64,000 nucleotides of DNA, from the NCBI GenBank assembly GCA_018873245.2, contig JAEMBT020000009.1:2798001-2862000 (forward strand), written 5' to 3'. Positions 24,391-35,328 of this stretch are shown in pieces. The notes below the pieces were generated by a model that saw only the letters and a list, made by a program, of their open reading frames with translations, was not told the DNA's origin and did not search any database. Position numbers and translations under genes: made by a program. The DNA is from Archegozetes longisetosus (lineage: Eukaryota > Arthropoda > Arachnida > Sarcoptiformes > Trhypochthoniidae). Numbering within the stretch: position 1 is the first letter of the stretch; every line of letters begins with the position of its first letter.

Positions 24391-25720
24391 ACGTTTGAAC
24401 ACTAATTAATGGAACAACTTTTAAAATTCAATATTTATTCTTTTATAATAAAATTTTCAAAGTACAACCAATGCTTGACAGAGACTAGATATTTGACTAT
24501 TAAAATGTATCAATGAATTAATGACTCGACGCCTCGATCGGCAGCGATTCGAATTCTTGTCAAGATGTCACTCATATAGCTTTGGCACATCGATGGACTG
24601 AATTCCTTGAGCTTTTGCTTAATTCTAAGTATGAGTTTCGGAATTGAATCAGTAGACCAGTCGTTTTCATACACTTTTTGCTTGATTTGTGCCCATAAAT
24701 CTTCGATTGGTCTCAATTGGGGAACATTCGGTGGATTCATATCTTTTGGAACGAACCTCACATTGTGTTGTTTGAAAGTTTCGAGTGTTTTCTTTGCATA
24801 ATGACTCGAAGCCAAGTCGGGCCAAAATAAATAATTATTATCCGCATGTTTTTCTCTCAAAAACGGTACCAAACGTTTAATTATACAATACTTAGAATAA
24901 GTTTCAGCATTGATTGCACCACGAGATTGCATAAAGAATGGTTTCGCGAAACCCTTTGAACTGAAGGCTATCCAAACCAATAACTTAGCTGTGAATTTGC
25001 TGACATTCTTGAATTTCACATTCGGGTCGACATTTTCTAAGTCCAAGGCATAGAAACTATCATTTCTCGAGCATTTTTTATCTTCAATAGGAAAATACGA
25101 CTCATCGTCGATAACTATTTGAACTTTAGAGAAAGGCTTAGCGATAGTTCGTCTCATTTTATTCAATCGAACTTTCTGTAAAATTTTTTGTTTTTCTGTA
25201 GCTTTGGGTCTAGTTTTACGCTTCCATCTTCTCATTCGATAGAATTTGATTAGTTTTGCGACATATGTTTGACATATCTTAAACTTTTTGGCCACTTTTC
25301 GCTGTGAGACACCAATACGTCCGTCAACGAACGCAACAAACTTTTCGACCTTGTTTTTAGTCATTTTAACCGCTTTCCGACCTTGACCTCTGGCTCTTTT
25401 CAATGAAAAATTACTGTCCACTCTATTAATGATCCGATATGTGGTGGTTCGGCCGATATTCATTGATTTAAAGTGATTAACAGTAAATACTTTTCCCTTC
25501 TCTCTATTTGCTTTATAGAAAGCGCCAATCACTTCGCGTCTCTGATCTTTATTTAATTGATCCATATTTTATTCGGACAACAATTTCAAAAAAATCAAAA
25601 ATAGGTAAACAAATAATAGAATCTAAGCTACAGTTTGATACATAATTTGTTACGATTGGCCCATTAATTGCGGTATTTTTGAATAGTTTTATTTTGTTCC
25701 ATTAAATAGTGTTCAAACGT
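24391..25720 (-). mobile_element. DD37E Tc1/mariner-superfamily transposon, apparently complete
   Basis: The inverted ends read ACGTTTGAACACTA at the left and the complement of ACGTTTGAACACTA at the right, continuing for about 27 bp with one or two mismatches. TA lies on each side (24389-24390 and 25721-25722). Total length is 1330 bp with one intact transposase gene. It is inserted in the first 137-bp unit of the foldback element. Confidence 0.9.
24510..25565 (-). CDS. DD37E transposase (IS630/Tc1/mariner superfamily)
   Basis: A 351-aa open frame with no defects. It should bind its own inverted ends and cut and paste the element in the nucleus. The N-terminal half holds a helix-turn-helix region (about residues 25-60, FTVNHFKSMNIGRTTTYR) and a second one (about 80-115, GVSQRKVAKKFKICQTYV), with basic GRKAVK between them. 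The catalytic residues are Asp in VIDDESYF, Asp in FWPDLASSHYAKK and Glu in RPIEDLW. I count 37 residues between the second Asp and the Glu, which defines the DD37E group. LWAQIKQKVY and DILTRIRIAAD follow. The intact frame and matching termini suggest a recently active copy. Confidence 0.9.
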   Translation of the reverse strand: MDQLNKDQRREVIGAFYKANREKGKVFTVNHFKSMNIGRTTTYRIINRVDSNFSLKRARGQGRKAVKMTKNKVEKFVAFVDGRIGVSQRKVAKKFKICQTYVAKLIKFYRMRRWKRKTRPKATEKQKILQKVRLNKMRRTIAKPFSKVQIVIDDESYFPIEDKKCSRNDSFYALDLENVDPNVKFKNVSKFTAKLLVWIAFSSKGFAKPFFMQSRGAINAETYSKYCIIKRLVPFLREKHADNNYLFWPDLASSHYAKKTLETFKQHNVRFVPKDMNPPNVPQLRPIEDLWAQIKQKVYENDWSTDSIPKLILRIKQKLKEFSPSMCQSYMSDILTRIRIAADRGVESLIH

Positions 25721-27588
25721 TATATAAATTTTATCCACCTCAAATGACCAGAACATCGGTAAAAGTATTCCCGAAAAATCGACTAGACTTTACGTGGCCA
25801 CAGATTTTCAACATGAGCTTTATATATAAATAAACTACAACTCAAGCTGAGTTCAAGTATATAAATTTTATTCACCGCAAATGACCAGAACATTGGTAAA
25901 AGTATTCCCGAAAATTTGACTAGACTTTACGTGGCCAGAGAATCCATAGATAAATTTCATATACAAATAATCTATAACTCATACAGAGTTCAACTATGTA
26001 AATTTTATTCACCGCAAATGACCAGAACATCAATAAAAAAATTCCCGAAAATTCGACTAGACTTTACGTGGCCACAGATTTTCGATATAAGCTTTCTATA
26101 TAAACAAACTACAACTCAAGCTGAGTTCAAATATACAAGTTTCATTTGCCCTAATGATTAGAACATTGATAAAAAAAAATTCCGAGTAATCTAGTATATA
26201 GAAAATTACCGTAAAATAAATTTATGGAATCAAGTTTCAACTCAAACCGATTGAAACGAACAGAAGTTCACTGTTCTGATAATATATTTTGATGAAATTT
26301 TTAAAAATATAATTATATTGAAAAAATGAGAAAACTAAGACCCTACGGGACCTTGGTCTAAAATAGTACCTCGTTACAAAAATATATTTTGAACAAGGTC
26401 TTGACAAGGACTAAAAGATTATTAAATAACGTAGCCATATGTGAAATTCCTCACTTAATATAGATCAATACTGATATTATAAGCAATAAATAATTAATAG
26501 CCTTCTAAAAACACTATAAAAGTTGTTATTATTGAGGCGTAATTTTCGCTGGCTTATTTTAGCTAGGTTACTTTGACCCGACACGGAGAATTTCCAATCG
26601 GCTTTCAACATACTAAGCCGATTGGAAATTCTCCGTGTCGGGTCAAAGTAACCTAGCTAAAATAAGCCAGCGAAAATTACGCCTCAATAATAACAACTTT
26701 TATAGTGTTTTTAGAAGGCTATTAATTATTTATTGCTTATAATATCAGTATTGATCTATATTAAGTGAGGAATTTCACATATGGCTACGTTATTTAATAA
26801 TCTTTTAGTCCTTGTCAAGACCTTGTTCAAAATATATTTTTGTAACGAGGTACTATTTTAGACCAAGGTCCCGTAGGGTCTTAGTTTTCTCATTTTTTCA
26901 ATATAATTATATTTTTAAAAATTTCATCAAAATATATTATCAGAACAGTGAACTTCTGTTCGTTTCAATCGGTTTGAGTTGAAACTTGATTCCATAAATT
27001 TATTTTACGGTAATTTTCTATATACTAGATTACTCGGAATTTTTTTTATCAATGTTCTAATCATTAGGGCAAATGAAACTTGTATATTTGAACTCAGCTT
27101 GAGTTGTAGTTTGTTTATATAGAAAGCTTATATCGAAAATCTGTGGCCACGTAAAGTCTAGTCGAATTTTCGGGAATTTTTTTATTGATGTTCTGGTCAT
27201 TTGCGGTGAATAAAATTTACATAGTTGAACTCTGTATGAGTTATAGATTATTTGTATATGAAATTTATCTATGGATTCTCTGGCCACGTAAAGTCTAGTC
27301 AAATTTTCGGGAATACTTTTACCAATGTTCTGGTCATTTGCGGTGAATAAAATTTATATATTTAAAACCAGTCTGAGCTATAGATTATCGGTACACAAAA
27401 TTTATCTCTGAATTCTCTAGCCACGTAAAGTCTAGTCGATTTTTCGGGAATTTTTTTTACCGATGTTCTGGTCATTTGCGGTGAATAAATTTTATATATC
27501 TGAAATCAGCTTAAGCCATAGATTATTTATATACAAAGTTTATGTCGAAAATCTCTGGCCACGTAAAGTCTAGTTCAACCCACTATTC

Positions 27589-28141
27589 TCATCGAAAGTT
27601 ATGTTAATTAATAAAAGTTTTTATTTCAAGTATTTGTAACTCACATATCATTTAATCCACATAATAGATATAATACTAAGAGTCTCAAAATTGAGTCTCA
27701 AGTAATGAAAACTTTAAAGGGATATAATTTATATTAACTATTGAATTATTTTAATGTAAATCAAACATTGCAAACAATAGCTGTTCAAAACTATAGTAAG
27801 ACATAATTATTGAAAAGAATATTTTTCATCTACTTGTCTAAACTTCGAACAAACGTTTTATTAACTCTTTTATTCTTAGAGTCAAGTTTAATGATTTGTT
27901 TAACCGAATCTAATCTAATAAATAATTGCATAAAAGTTGTTATTAAGATCTTTGTTGTGGTGATTATAACAATCATAAATCTGTTCAAAACTAGCATTGC
28001 TCTAAACAAGAAATAAATTCATTTTGAAGTTTATAAACTTTAGCTATTAATCAAATAACAAATTTACTTAAATCTAAAAATAAACTACAATTGACTTAAT
28101 TATGTTCATATAAAATAACTGAATAGGAGATATGACTTGAA
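27589..28141. other. Intergenic, nothing recognised
   Basis: Between the foldback element and the zinc-finger gene's 3' end. A 68-codon open frame at 27810-28016 lacks any feature that would make it a gene. Confidence 0.4.
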
Positions 28142-29598
28142 TCAAGTTTCATGTTTTCTGCGCTTGTGTTTATAAAGAACTGTTTGATAACTAGCTGCAA
28201 AATCACATCCTGTAATATCACACCTAAAGGGTCGCTCTCCAGTATGTTTCCGCTTATGATTGTTTAGCTCATAGCTAGATTTGGCTCTGAAGGTACATTC
28301 CGGCCAATCGCATCGTAACGGTCTCTCACCGGTATGTATTAGCCTAAAAAAGTATCAAATAATTATTAAGAATAAAATCCAAATTCAAATGAATAAAAAA
28401 TTGTATAGAAAATGTTCAAAACCTATGCTTCCGAATGTCACTTTTTGCCGACGCTTGGAATCCACATCCGGGCCAATCACAGCCAAAAGGTTTCTCTCCT
28501 GTATGTATCTTTCGGTGAGCTGTCATCGAAGAACTAGAGGTAAATGCCATGCAACATCCGGGCCAATCACATGAATAAGGCTTTTCCCCTGTATGTCTTC
28601 GCTTATGAACCTGTGATTCGATAAAATAGACATAAATACGATAAACATTAAACAATTAGTGCATAAAAATAGTATTTTCTGACCTTAAGTGCCGAATGAT
28701 CATTACAGCGATACCCACACGAAGGCCAGTCACATTCAAATGGTTTTTCTCCGCTATGAACTAACAAGTGTCTATTAAAAGAGGAACTGTCAGCAAATTC
28801 TCGAACACAATTTGGATAATGGCATTTATATTGTTTTTCTGCACCATGAACTGAATAATGTCTCATAAGATTGGCCTTTTGGCCAAACACTTTGTCACAA
28901 TCAGGCCATTCGCAGTGAAACTGTTTGTCTTCGGACCGAAGACATGAAAACACTTGATTACCGATCGTTACACTCTTATAAACCCGATCGGGATTATTAT
29001 ATCGGATATATTTGCGGATCGTTTTAGACTTTGAGGACTGATTTAACTGTTTTTTGGTCCTATTAAGTTTCAAATCAATGTCTTGATTACTGTTATTACT
29101 TTTGCTTTGATTGAGATCTTGTTCTGAATATTTTGAGGTAAATTCGTAATTGTTTTCATCGTCTGAATAGTTATTGTCTTCGTTTTCACTGGTTGTTAAA
29201 TCGGTTTCGGATTCGATATTATCAGAAGTGAACTGGAAAAACAATTGAAGTAGACAATGCAATGTACAGGTACTTAAATACGTATAAACAGAAAACTTTT
29301 TGAAACTCATATTAAACCGAAACAAATGATTGTCGTTTAACTAGAAATGACTCACATTTTGATTGCAGTTGAGTTTAACTGATTTATAATTTTCTAGTAA
29401 TGAAATGCCAAAATTTGCGTTATTTTTAATATCATTGAAAACAGTAAACAATTTATTATAATCTAAGAGATTTAATAGTTTTTTCATTTCACTGATTTGT
29501 TTCTTTAAATCTGAGTTTTCATCAGTTATTTGATTGCAATAAACCCTCAAATCGTTTAAAGACAACTCATTAATACTATTGTTGAAGCTTTCGTTCAT
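28142..29598 (-). CDS. C2H2 zinc-finger protein, seven fingers
   Basis: A probable nuclear DNA-binding protein of 393 aa. Exons are 29356-29598, 28684-29232, 28423-28610 and 28142-28343, with introns of 123, 73 and 79 bp. All phases close. Residues 1-81 form a Leu/Lys-rich, coiled-coil-like region ([23 protein letters not shown]). An acidic linker (ESETDL..SENEDNN..SDDEN) and a basic stretch follow. Then come seven fingers starting [48 protein letters not shown] and FRCDITGC. Fingers 3 and 5 are split by introns. HTGEKP-type linkers join most of them. It is a paralogue of the gene at 37200-38950, with the same intron places, and of the relic at 59180-59680. Target and role unknown. Confidence 0.9.
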
Positions 29599-30018
29599 TT
29601 TAAGAGCTGTGTACGAATTATTTCATATGAAGTGAAGTTGAAGTTAATTCAGTTTTATACTTGAAATATATTGACTTCGCTTAATTCGGCGGTAATAACA
29701 GGAAAGAAAAACTTTGTTTTCATAATACGAGTCAACTTTGTTTACATTCAATAGTTTTGTACGTAATTTATATAAAAGCCATATTTTGTAAGTTTCTCAA
29801 ACTATCGGAAATTAAAATCCAAACAATTGATTGATTCGTAAGTTTTCACTATCGAATTGAGTTAAAAGTTGTTTTAAATAAAAATTGAAATTACAAATAA
29901 GTTTACGTAGCTTTTACTGAAATACTGAAAGAAATGATTTGTTATTTGAAAAAGTATGATTCTTCCAAAACATTGAAATAAAAAATAATATTGTATTTTG
30001 TGAGTTAAATTAAAAATA
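29599..30018. promoter_or_regulatory. Shared upstream region of two divergent zinc-finger genes
   Basis: A 420-bp stretch separates the start codons of two zinc-finger genes on opposite strands, so it should hold both promoters. I see no distinct TATA box beyond general AT richness, including a TTATATAAAAG at about 29767-29777. Confidence 0.4.
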
Positions 30019-31704
30019 ATGTCAGTTCCCTTAATATTTGTGCCTCAAAACCAAAACCCATTAATATTATTCACTAATAATAGTATTAATAATTGTATTA
30101 ATAATTGTATTATTAATGATCATAACTATAATGTGAACGATTTAAATATCAATAATATTAATAATAATGCGATTCATTTTAAAACTGAAGAAATTAAACG
30201 ATTGAGAAAAAGAAATGGCTCTCTTCAAAATGAATTAACTTTTTTGAAGCTATTATTTGAAGAGTTGGGCCAAAAGTTTATGCCTTTTGTTCATCAATGT
30301 AATTGTCATTTGAACGATAGCGATCTCAAACTAAATGTCATTCAATTGTTTGATAAGTATAAGCAAATTAAAAATAAGAATAGTTCTTATAATGTCGATA
30401 TTGAGGTTATTGATATCACTAAAGATGATAGAAATAACTTTAATCTCATTGAAGAGAGTGTTGGACAAGATTTCGAACAAGACGATGAAGACATTGATGA
30501 AAATGATGAGAATATTCAACAGAATCAGAATAAAAGTAACGAAACTGCAGAACAAAGTGTAGAAAATGAGACCAAAAGTAACGCAAGTGAGGAGAAAAAT
30601 ATTGAAAACCAAGAGAAGGCTAAACAAATTGAAGAGAAAACTAGTGAAACTGCAGACAATACTAACCAATGTACAACGAAAAGCAGTGAAATCGCGTTAA
30701 CTAATAGGGAAAGTTTGCCAAATATAGCAAATAACATCGTGTTTTTGCCCGTAATTAATAGAAATTCAGTTTTCACTATAATAACAGGACCAGTGCTTAA
30801 TCAGCATCAAAATATTGTTAATTATAATAACGATTATTTACCAGAAGTCCCTAGAACATATAAATGCCAGTTTGAGGGATGTGAAGAAGAATTTACATCA
30901 TCGAAGAGTAGATGGTCTCACTCTCAGAAGCACAAGAAACCTAAACCTATTGCTTGTACTCATCTCTACTGCAAAAAGAAGTTCGTATCAATTGAAAGTT
31001 TTAACAAACATTTAGAAAAACATTTAGGGATCGAAACCAACGAAGAGAAGAAGAAATACGTCAAGAAATATAAGTGCGATTGGAAGGGATGTCAACAGAT
31101 GTTTACTCAACCATCGTTTATGAGAGCTCATTACAATGCAGTTCACGTCAAACTTAAGAAATTCTTTTGTATTATCCCCGGATGCGAGGAAGGATTTGTC
31201 ACCCAATTTAGTCTCGAGAGCCATATCGGTAAAGACCACGGAATTAAGTTTTATTCTTGTCCGTGGAGTGAATGCCAGCAAAAGTTTTCGTCTCGTTGCC
31301 TGTTAGCGAGTCATTACAAGAAAATCCATTTAAAACTCAGAAAGTTTAAGTGCGATCAATGCGATCTTTGTTTTGGGACTAAAATACAACTGGAAACTCA
31401 TAAGAGTCATCAACATAATGCTAACAAACGTTTTGCTTGCGATTGGCCCGAGTGTTCGTTTAGTACTATGACCGCTGGAATTTTAGCTGAGCACAAGCGG
31501 AGACATACAGGTGAAAAACCCAATAAATGTCAGTGGCCTGGATGTGAATCTAGTTTTACTCATAAGTACGGACTCACCACTCATATGAGAATTCACACGG
31601 GAGAGAAACCATTTAAGTGCAAATCAATTGGATGTGACAGACAATTTAGGTATTGGAACGATTTGAGGAATCATAAGAAGAAAGCTCATTCCAATGATGT
31701 CTAG
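30019..31704 (+). CDS. C2H2 zinc-finger protein, nine fingers, single exon
   Basis: An intact 561-aa frame without introns. The N-terminal third is Asn-rich (NNSINNCINN region), followed by a coiled-coil-like stretch with EEIKRLRKRNGSLQNELTFL and a long Glu/Asp/Asn-rich low-complexity region (about residues 145-225). Nine C2H2 fingers fill residues 285-555. They start YKCQFEGC, IACTHLYC, YKCDWKGC, FFCIIPGC, YSCPWSEC, FKCDQCDL, FACDWPEC, NKCQWPGC and FKCKSIGC. The last three have HTGEKP linkers. Finger number and spacing recall TFIIIA, but the long acidic N-terminus does not, and I would not assign that name. It lacks introns, unlike its neighbours, so an origin by retroposition is possible. 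A polyadenylation signal AATAAA lies at 31775-31780. Confidence 0.9.
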   Translation: MSVPLIFVPQNQNPLILFTNNSINNCINNCIINDHNYNVNDLNINNINNNAIHFKTEEIKRLRKRNGSLQNELTFLKLLFEELGQKFMPFVHQCNCHLNDSDLKLNVIQLFDKYKQIKNKNSSYNVDIEVIDITKDDRNNFNLIEESVGQDFEQDDEDIDENDENIQQNQNKSNETAEQSVENETKSNASEEKNIENQEKAKQIEEKTSETADNTNQCTTKSSEIALTNRESLPNIANNIVFLPVINRNSVFTIITGPVLNQHQNIVNYNNDYLPEVPRTYKCQFEGCEEEFTSSKSRWSHSQKHKKPKPIACTHLYCKKKFVSIESFNKHLEKHLGIETNEEKKKYVKKYKCDWKGCQQMFTQPSFMRAHYNAVHVKLKKFFCIIPGCEEGFVTQFSLESHIGKDHGIKFYSCPWSECQQKFSSRCLLASHYKKIHLKLRKFKCDQCDLCFGTKIQLETHKSHQHNANKRFACDWPECSFSTMTAGILAEHKRRHTGEKPNKCQWPGCESSFTHKYGLTTHMRIHTGEKPFKCKSIGCDRQFRYWNDLRNHKKKAHSNDV

Positions 31705-33508
31705 CAACAAATTTTCAATACTCTAACAAGTATTTTTCAGATCTGTATCATCTTTCATTTACTTATAATTTTCTAATAAAGAGATCCAAACATTTATTTT
31801 TGGTGTCACTTCAAACTATTTTATTATTTCAAAGGATCAGTATTTCAATTTATCATGTAACAGATTTAAAATTACGCAACTTTTTAGGTCGAAGCTTGAT
31901 CAACTTGAAATGATACTTCTGACTTCGAAAACCTTAAGACTTACGATAGTAGTAGTCAACGCTATACAAATCAACGTATTAAAACTTATATTAAACACAG
32001 TGCAATTTTTAATGGCAAAACATATCTGTAATTTAGTTTTGGAAACGTCGTGTTATCAACTTTTCCATACGCGCTATTCTTTTAATTAGAGTAACTTCCC
32101 TTATCACATGGTTAGCTCTACGCAACTAGTGTATACAAATAAGAACTTGTTTGTACCGCCAACTTTAAACAATTAATTATAATTTATTGAAATTATTAAA
32201 ACGTTGGAGGTGAAATACCTTACGCTATTTATTCTGATCTTATAAATATATCAGTGGGACATTGTACACGCAAAGGAGAGGTGTCATTGATCGTAAACAA
32301 AAGTAAAGTTGATCATATTTTGAGGCTCTAAACATGCCAAAATATACTTTTGAAAATTGCAAAATAGAAATAAGAGATATTTTGAAAACTATGTTTATTG
32401 TTCGAATTATAAAGTCACTTATATTATGTGCTGATTGGTAATTTAAGAAATGGATAGCATTACTGATTTAGACGAACAATATGTATTTTTACATTAGCAA
32501 ATAAGGATAAAAGAACAGTTCAAGTTGATAAATCAGTTATGTTTACTAGAAAATACCACCGGCAAAATGTACTAAATGCGCAACTGAGACGAGTGGGCTT
32601 TTCGAGCAATTTTCAGGAAACAAAACAAGTATTTATTAACTTAGTCAATTCAAAAGAATCAAAACCCTGCTAGATGTCATTAATGAACGAACTGTTTCAA
32701 TTCTACAATAGTACTAAGTTTATGGTGCTGTTACAACGATATGCAATTTATTCGTTTTATAACATAACAACTAATAATTATTTAAGATTTGTTGATAGTC
32801 CAAATATTCATAAGCAAATAAATAAAAGCATTTGAAAATCTTTAAATTGTCATACTCCAAATTAAACTAATGGCAATATGAAAGAACCGTATATAGAGAA
32901 GTTTGTATTTCGAAAAATGCATAAATGGAATGAGAAAACCCTCGATAAATCAATGACTGAAAAGATTATTCAAGCGCGATTATTCAAATACTATATCCAA
33001 GTGTTTTAGTTTTAATGTGCTTCCAATTAACTTTTTAAATTAGAGTTATTGCTTGCACGTGTAACTAGGTTTTGCTGTACTATCTATAACCTAGGGCACT
33101 TATCAAGAAAGATAAGCTTCTTAAAGTACAGTGCCATCGGAGAGGCTTTGTTTACAATACTTTCCATAGAGTATACCAGAGCCACACCTGGAAAATTGAG
33201 CGGGTTAGGGTCAAAATTTGTAAAAATTTAACTTTTGTTAAGACATTCCTATTATTTAGTTGATCTATTCGTTAATTTTGTGACTAAACCAATTCGGTTA
33301 TCAAATAAGTATTTAGATTAACCTTGATAAGCACTTTTATTTGCAATTTCTAATAAAGTGTGGTCTCATTTACGCTATTATAAGCTCTTGTTTTGAAAGA
33401 ATTGCACTAAAATTCATATTTAATATTGACAATTATTAAAAATACTGTAAGTCAGACAAATTTATCTTCAATATACTATATTTTTCATAACTTGATTGCT
33501 TGTTAAAG
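31705..33508. other. Intergenic, nothing recognised
   Basis: 3' flank of the nine-finger gene and 5' flank of the RING gene. No further ORF, RNA or repeat was identified. Confidence 0.5.
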
Positions 33509-34511
33509 ATGGGTTACGAGGAGGAACGTTTTGTGGCCTCAATCGATGGTAAATATTTCTGTTCTATTTGTCGCGACGTGGTGGAAAAGCCCAAAATGAT
33601 TAAAACATGCAAACATTTGCACTGTTCGACTTGTATTGAAGATTGGATCAGATACGACATGATTTGTCCTTACGATAGGCAATCAATTAATCGAGACGAT
33701 ATAATAGAGCCTTCAAATGTTATAACCAGCTATTTGAATAATTTAGATATCATGTGTCAATTCAGTTCATTGGGCTGTGATCATGTTTGCAAAGTTGTTG
33801 ATATCGAGAATCATGAAAATAATTGTCCCTATAACTCAGATTTACCGATCAAATGCGTTTGTAATCTATATTTCAACGAAACAAATGTAATCAGTCATAG
33901 ACAAAGCTGCAGGACCTACATTAAAATCCGAGACCAGATTAATCGAAGTATGGAATACATTATATTTTTATTCTAGACTTTTTTATTAACTCAATCATTT
34001 CAATTTCAGTGTTGGAGGAACTAAATAACGGCAATGTAGACCCGTATGTATTGAGCAATCTTTTATTAGCATAATTTATAATTTGAATTGTGGTAAATTT
34101 AGTGAAAGTACTCCTGGATTAGTGCTAAGAGGCATAGGCCAATTAAGAGATTTCGACAATACAGCAAGTATTTTGGAGGAAAGGACAAGGAATTCATTTT
34201 TCGTTAGAATCAGAATGAAAATATCCCACGCATTTGGGCGAATAATCAGAGAATACCAGAGTTATAGAAAGCTTCTTATAGCAAGTGGACTTATAGGAGC
34301 TGGTGTTGGAATTGTGGCAGTTCTCTACCTTAGTCCAGTCCCTGCACTGTCTCTAAGTGGACTCTCACGTGTGGCTACTGCTGCTTTCATTGGTGCACTG
34401 ACCGGAACTACGCTCGGCTATTGTTTGATTAAAGTCGGTGAATTGATCACACAAATTAGAGAAGATCAAGAAAATTGGTTGATCCATAACTATCACCAGC
34501 ATCAACAATAA
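33509..34511 (+). CDS. RING/TRAF-type zinc-finger protein with C-terminal membrane helices
   Basis: A probable membrane-anchored E3 ubiquitin ligase of 293 aa. Exons are 33509-33947, 34010-34043 and 34103-34511. Phases close, and the middle exon is only 34 bp. A C3HC4 RING spans about residues 18-57: CSICRDVV, CKHLHCSTC and then CPYDRQ. It ends CPxDR rather than CPxCR, as in the Nrdp1/RNF41 group. A TRAF-type zinc finger follows (CQFSSLGCDHVCKVVDIENH, then NNCPYN). After an acidic/basic linker the C-terminus has two Gly/Ala-rich helices, LLIASGLIGAGVGIVAVLYL and AAFIGALTGTTLGYCLI, and a His/Gln tail. The first two domains are Nrdp1-like; the C-terminal membrane pair is not known to me in that family. 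Substrate unknown. Confidence 0.85.
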
Positions 34512-35328
34512 GTTGATTGCTTTATCATAATCTGATCTGAGTGTGCTATCAGTAACAGAGAAGTTTTAATACATGTACGCCTCGAGCTTTTAAAAATAAG
34601 TACTCAATGAGTATTTTAAGTCCATTTTATGCTTTAGATGAATTTATAAGCTTTTTTATACTTTAGATATTTTTTAATCATTTTAATGCAAATACAAAAC
34701 TCTTTGTCATAAAAATATATTTGATATCAGCGTTACTGATAGTACGGACCATTTGGCCAAAAAATTTGAATCAATTCTTATAATTAAATTTCTATAAATT
34801 GGGTCCTTATTTGAAAATGACTGCCATATAACTATTCCATTATTATTTAATAGTTATTATTGCAGTTAAAGTACTATGATTAAGTATTTTCTATATTTTA
34901 TATTATCCAAACTTTTCTTATTTGACAAAAACTTTATTTAGAAATGATCTTTTGCTCAAACGAAAACTTACAAATCGAGTTTATCTTTTTTAAAATTATA
35001 ATGAATTTTTGTAATTTTTTACATTTATACTCCATTTTATTAAAATCTATTTTGTAATGTAATTCAAATTATTCGATTATCATGTTTTCAATTGAGTTTT
35101 AAAATTTAAAATAAATGGCATTAGTAGCAGTTACAGCGCTAGTAGTGAACTCTATATGAATATTAGAGATACACTTCAGCAATAGTTCTATAAATGTTTC
35201 AATAATCGCAATACAGAGTTCACTATTGCTGTCAATGATTAACATATTGACAATTATTTACACTTTTGTTTAGAACTCACGTGAAAAAGTATTTCGTTAA
35301 ACATTTAAAGCAATAATCGACCGTAAAT
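34512..35328. other. Intergenic with two small TIR elements
   Basis: Two short candidate non-autonomous elements lie here. One is at about 34543-34746 with ends GTGCTATCAGTAAC/GTTACTGATAGTAC. The other is at about 35133-35243 with ends around AGTAGTGAACTCTA/CAGAGTTCACTATT. Neither has an ORF. Nothing else is recognised. Confidence 0.5.

Larger units (their letters stand above)
24307..27580. mobile_element. Large foldback (FB-like) element with mirrored 137-bp tandem repeats
   Basis: The ends are GGTTGAACTAGAC at 24307 and its exact complement ending at 27580. Identical 8-bp repeats CACTATTC flank it (24299-24306 and 27581-27588). Each arm has four direct units of 137 bp (the outermost about 138). 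Unit landmarks GACTAGACTTTACG fall at about 24311, 25781, 25918 and 26055, with mirror positions 27163, 27300, 27437 and 27574. An inner 410-bp segment follows in each arm, with a 10-bp loop at 26605-26614. From about 25857 to 27362 the arms look identical except for one base in an A9/T8 run. The outer two units have diverged. The first left unit is split by a nested transposon (24391-25720). Without it the element is about 1.94 kb. Two open frames of 81 codons in the arms are artefacts. The structure resembles Drosophila FB elements; the superfamily is unproven. Confidence 0.9.

Noticed and set aside
25916-26161. An 81-codon open frame, repeated exactly on the other strand at 27057-27302
   Set aside because: Both copies lie within the tandem-repeat arms of the foldback element. 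Their identity reflects the palindrome, and the frame has no protein features.
27810-28016. A 68-codon frame with a hydrophobic stretch, considered as a small secreted or membrane protein
   Set aside because: It starts without an ATG at a convincing place, has no homologous feature, and has the composition of the AT-rich background.
30019-31704. Identification of the nine-finger protein as TFIIIA
   Set aside because: Finger number fits, but the long Asn- and Glu-rich N-terminus and the finger sequences do not match TFIIIA closely enough.
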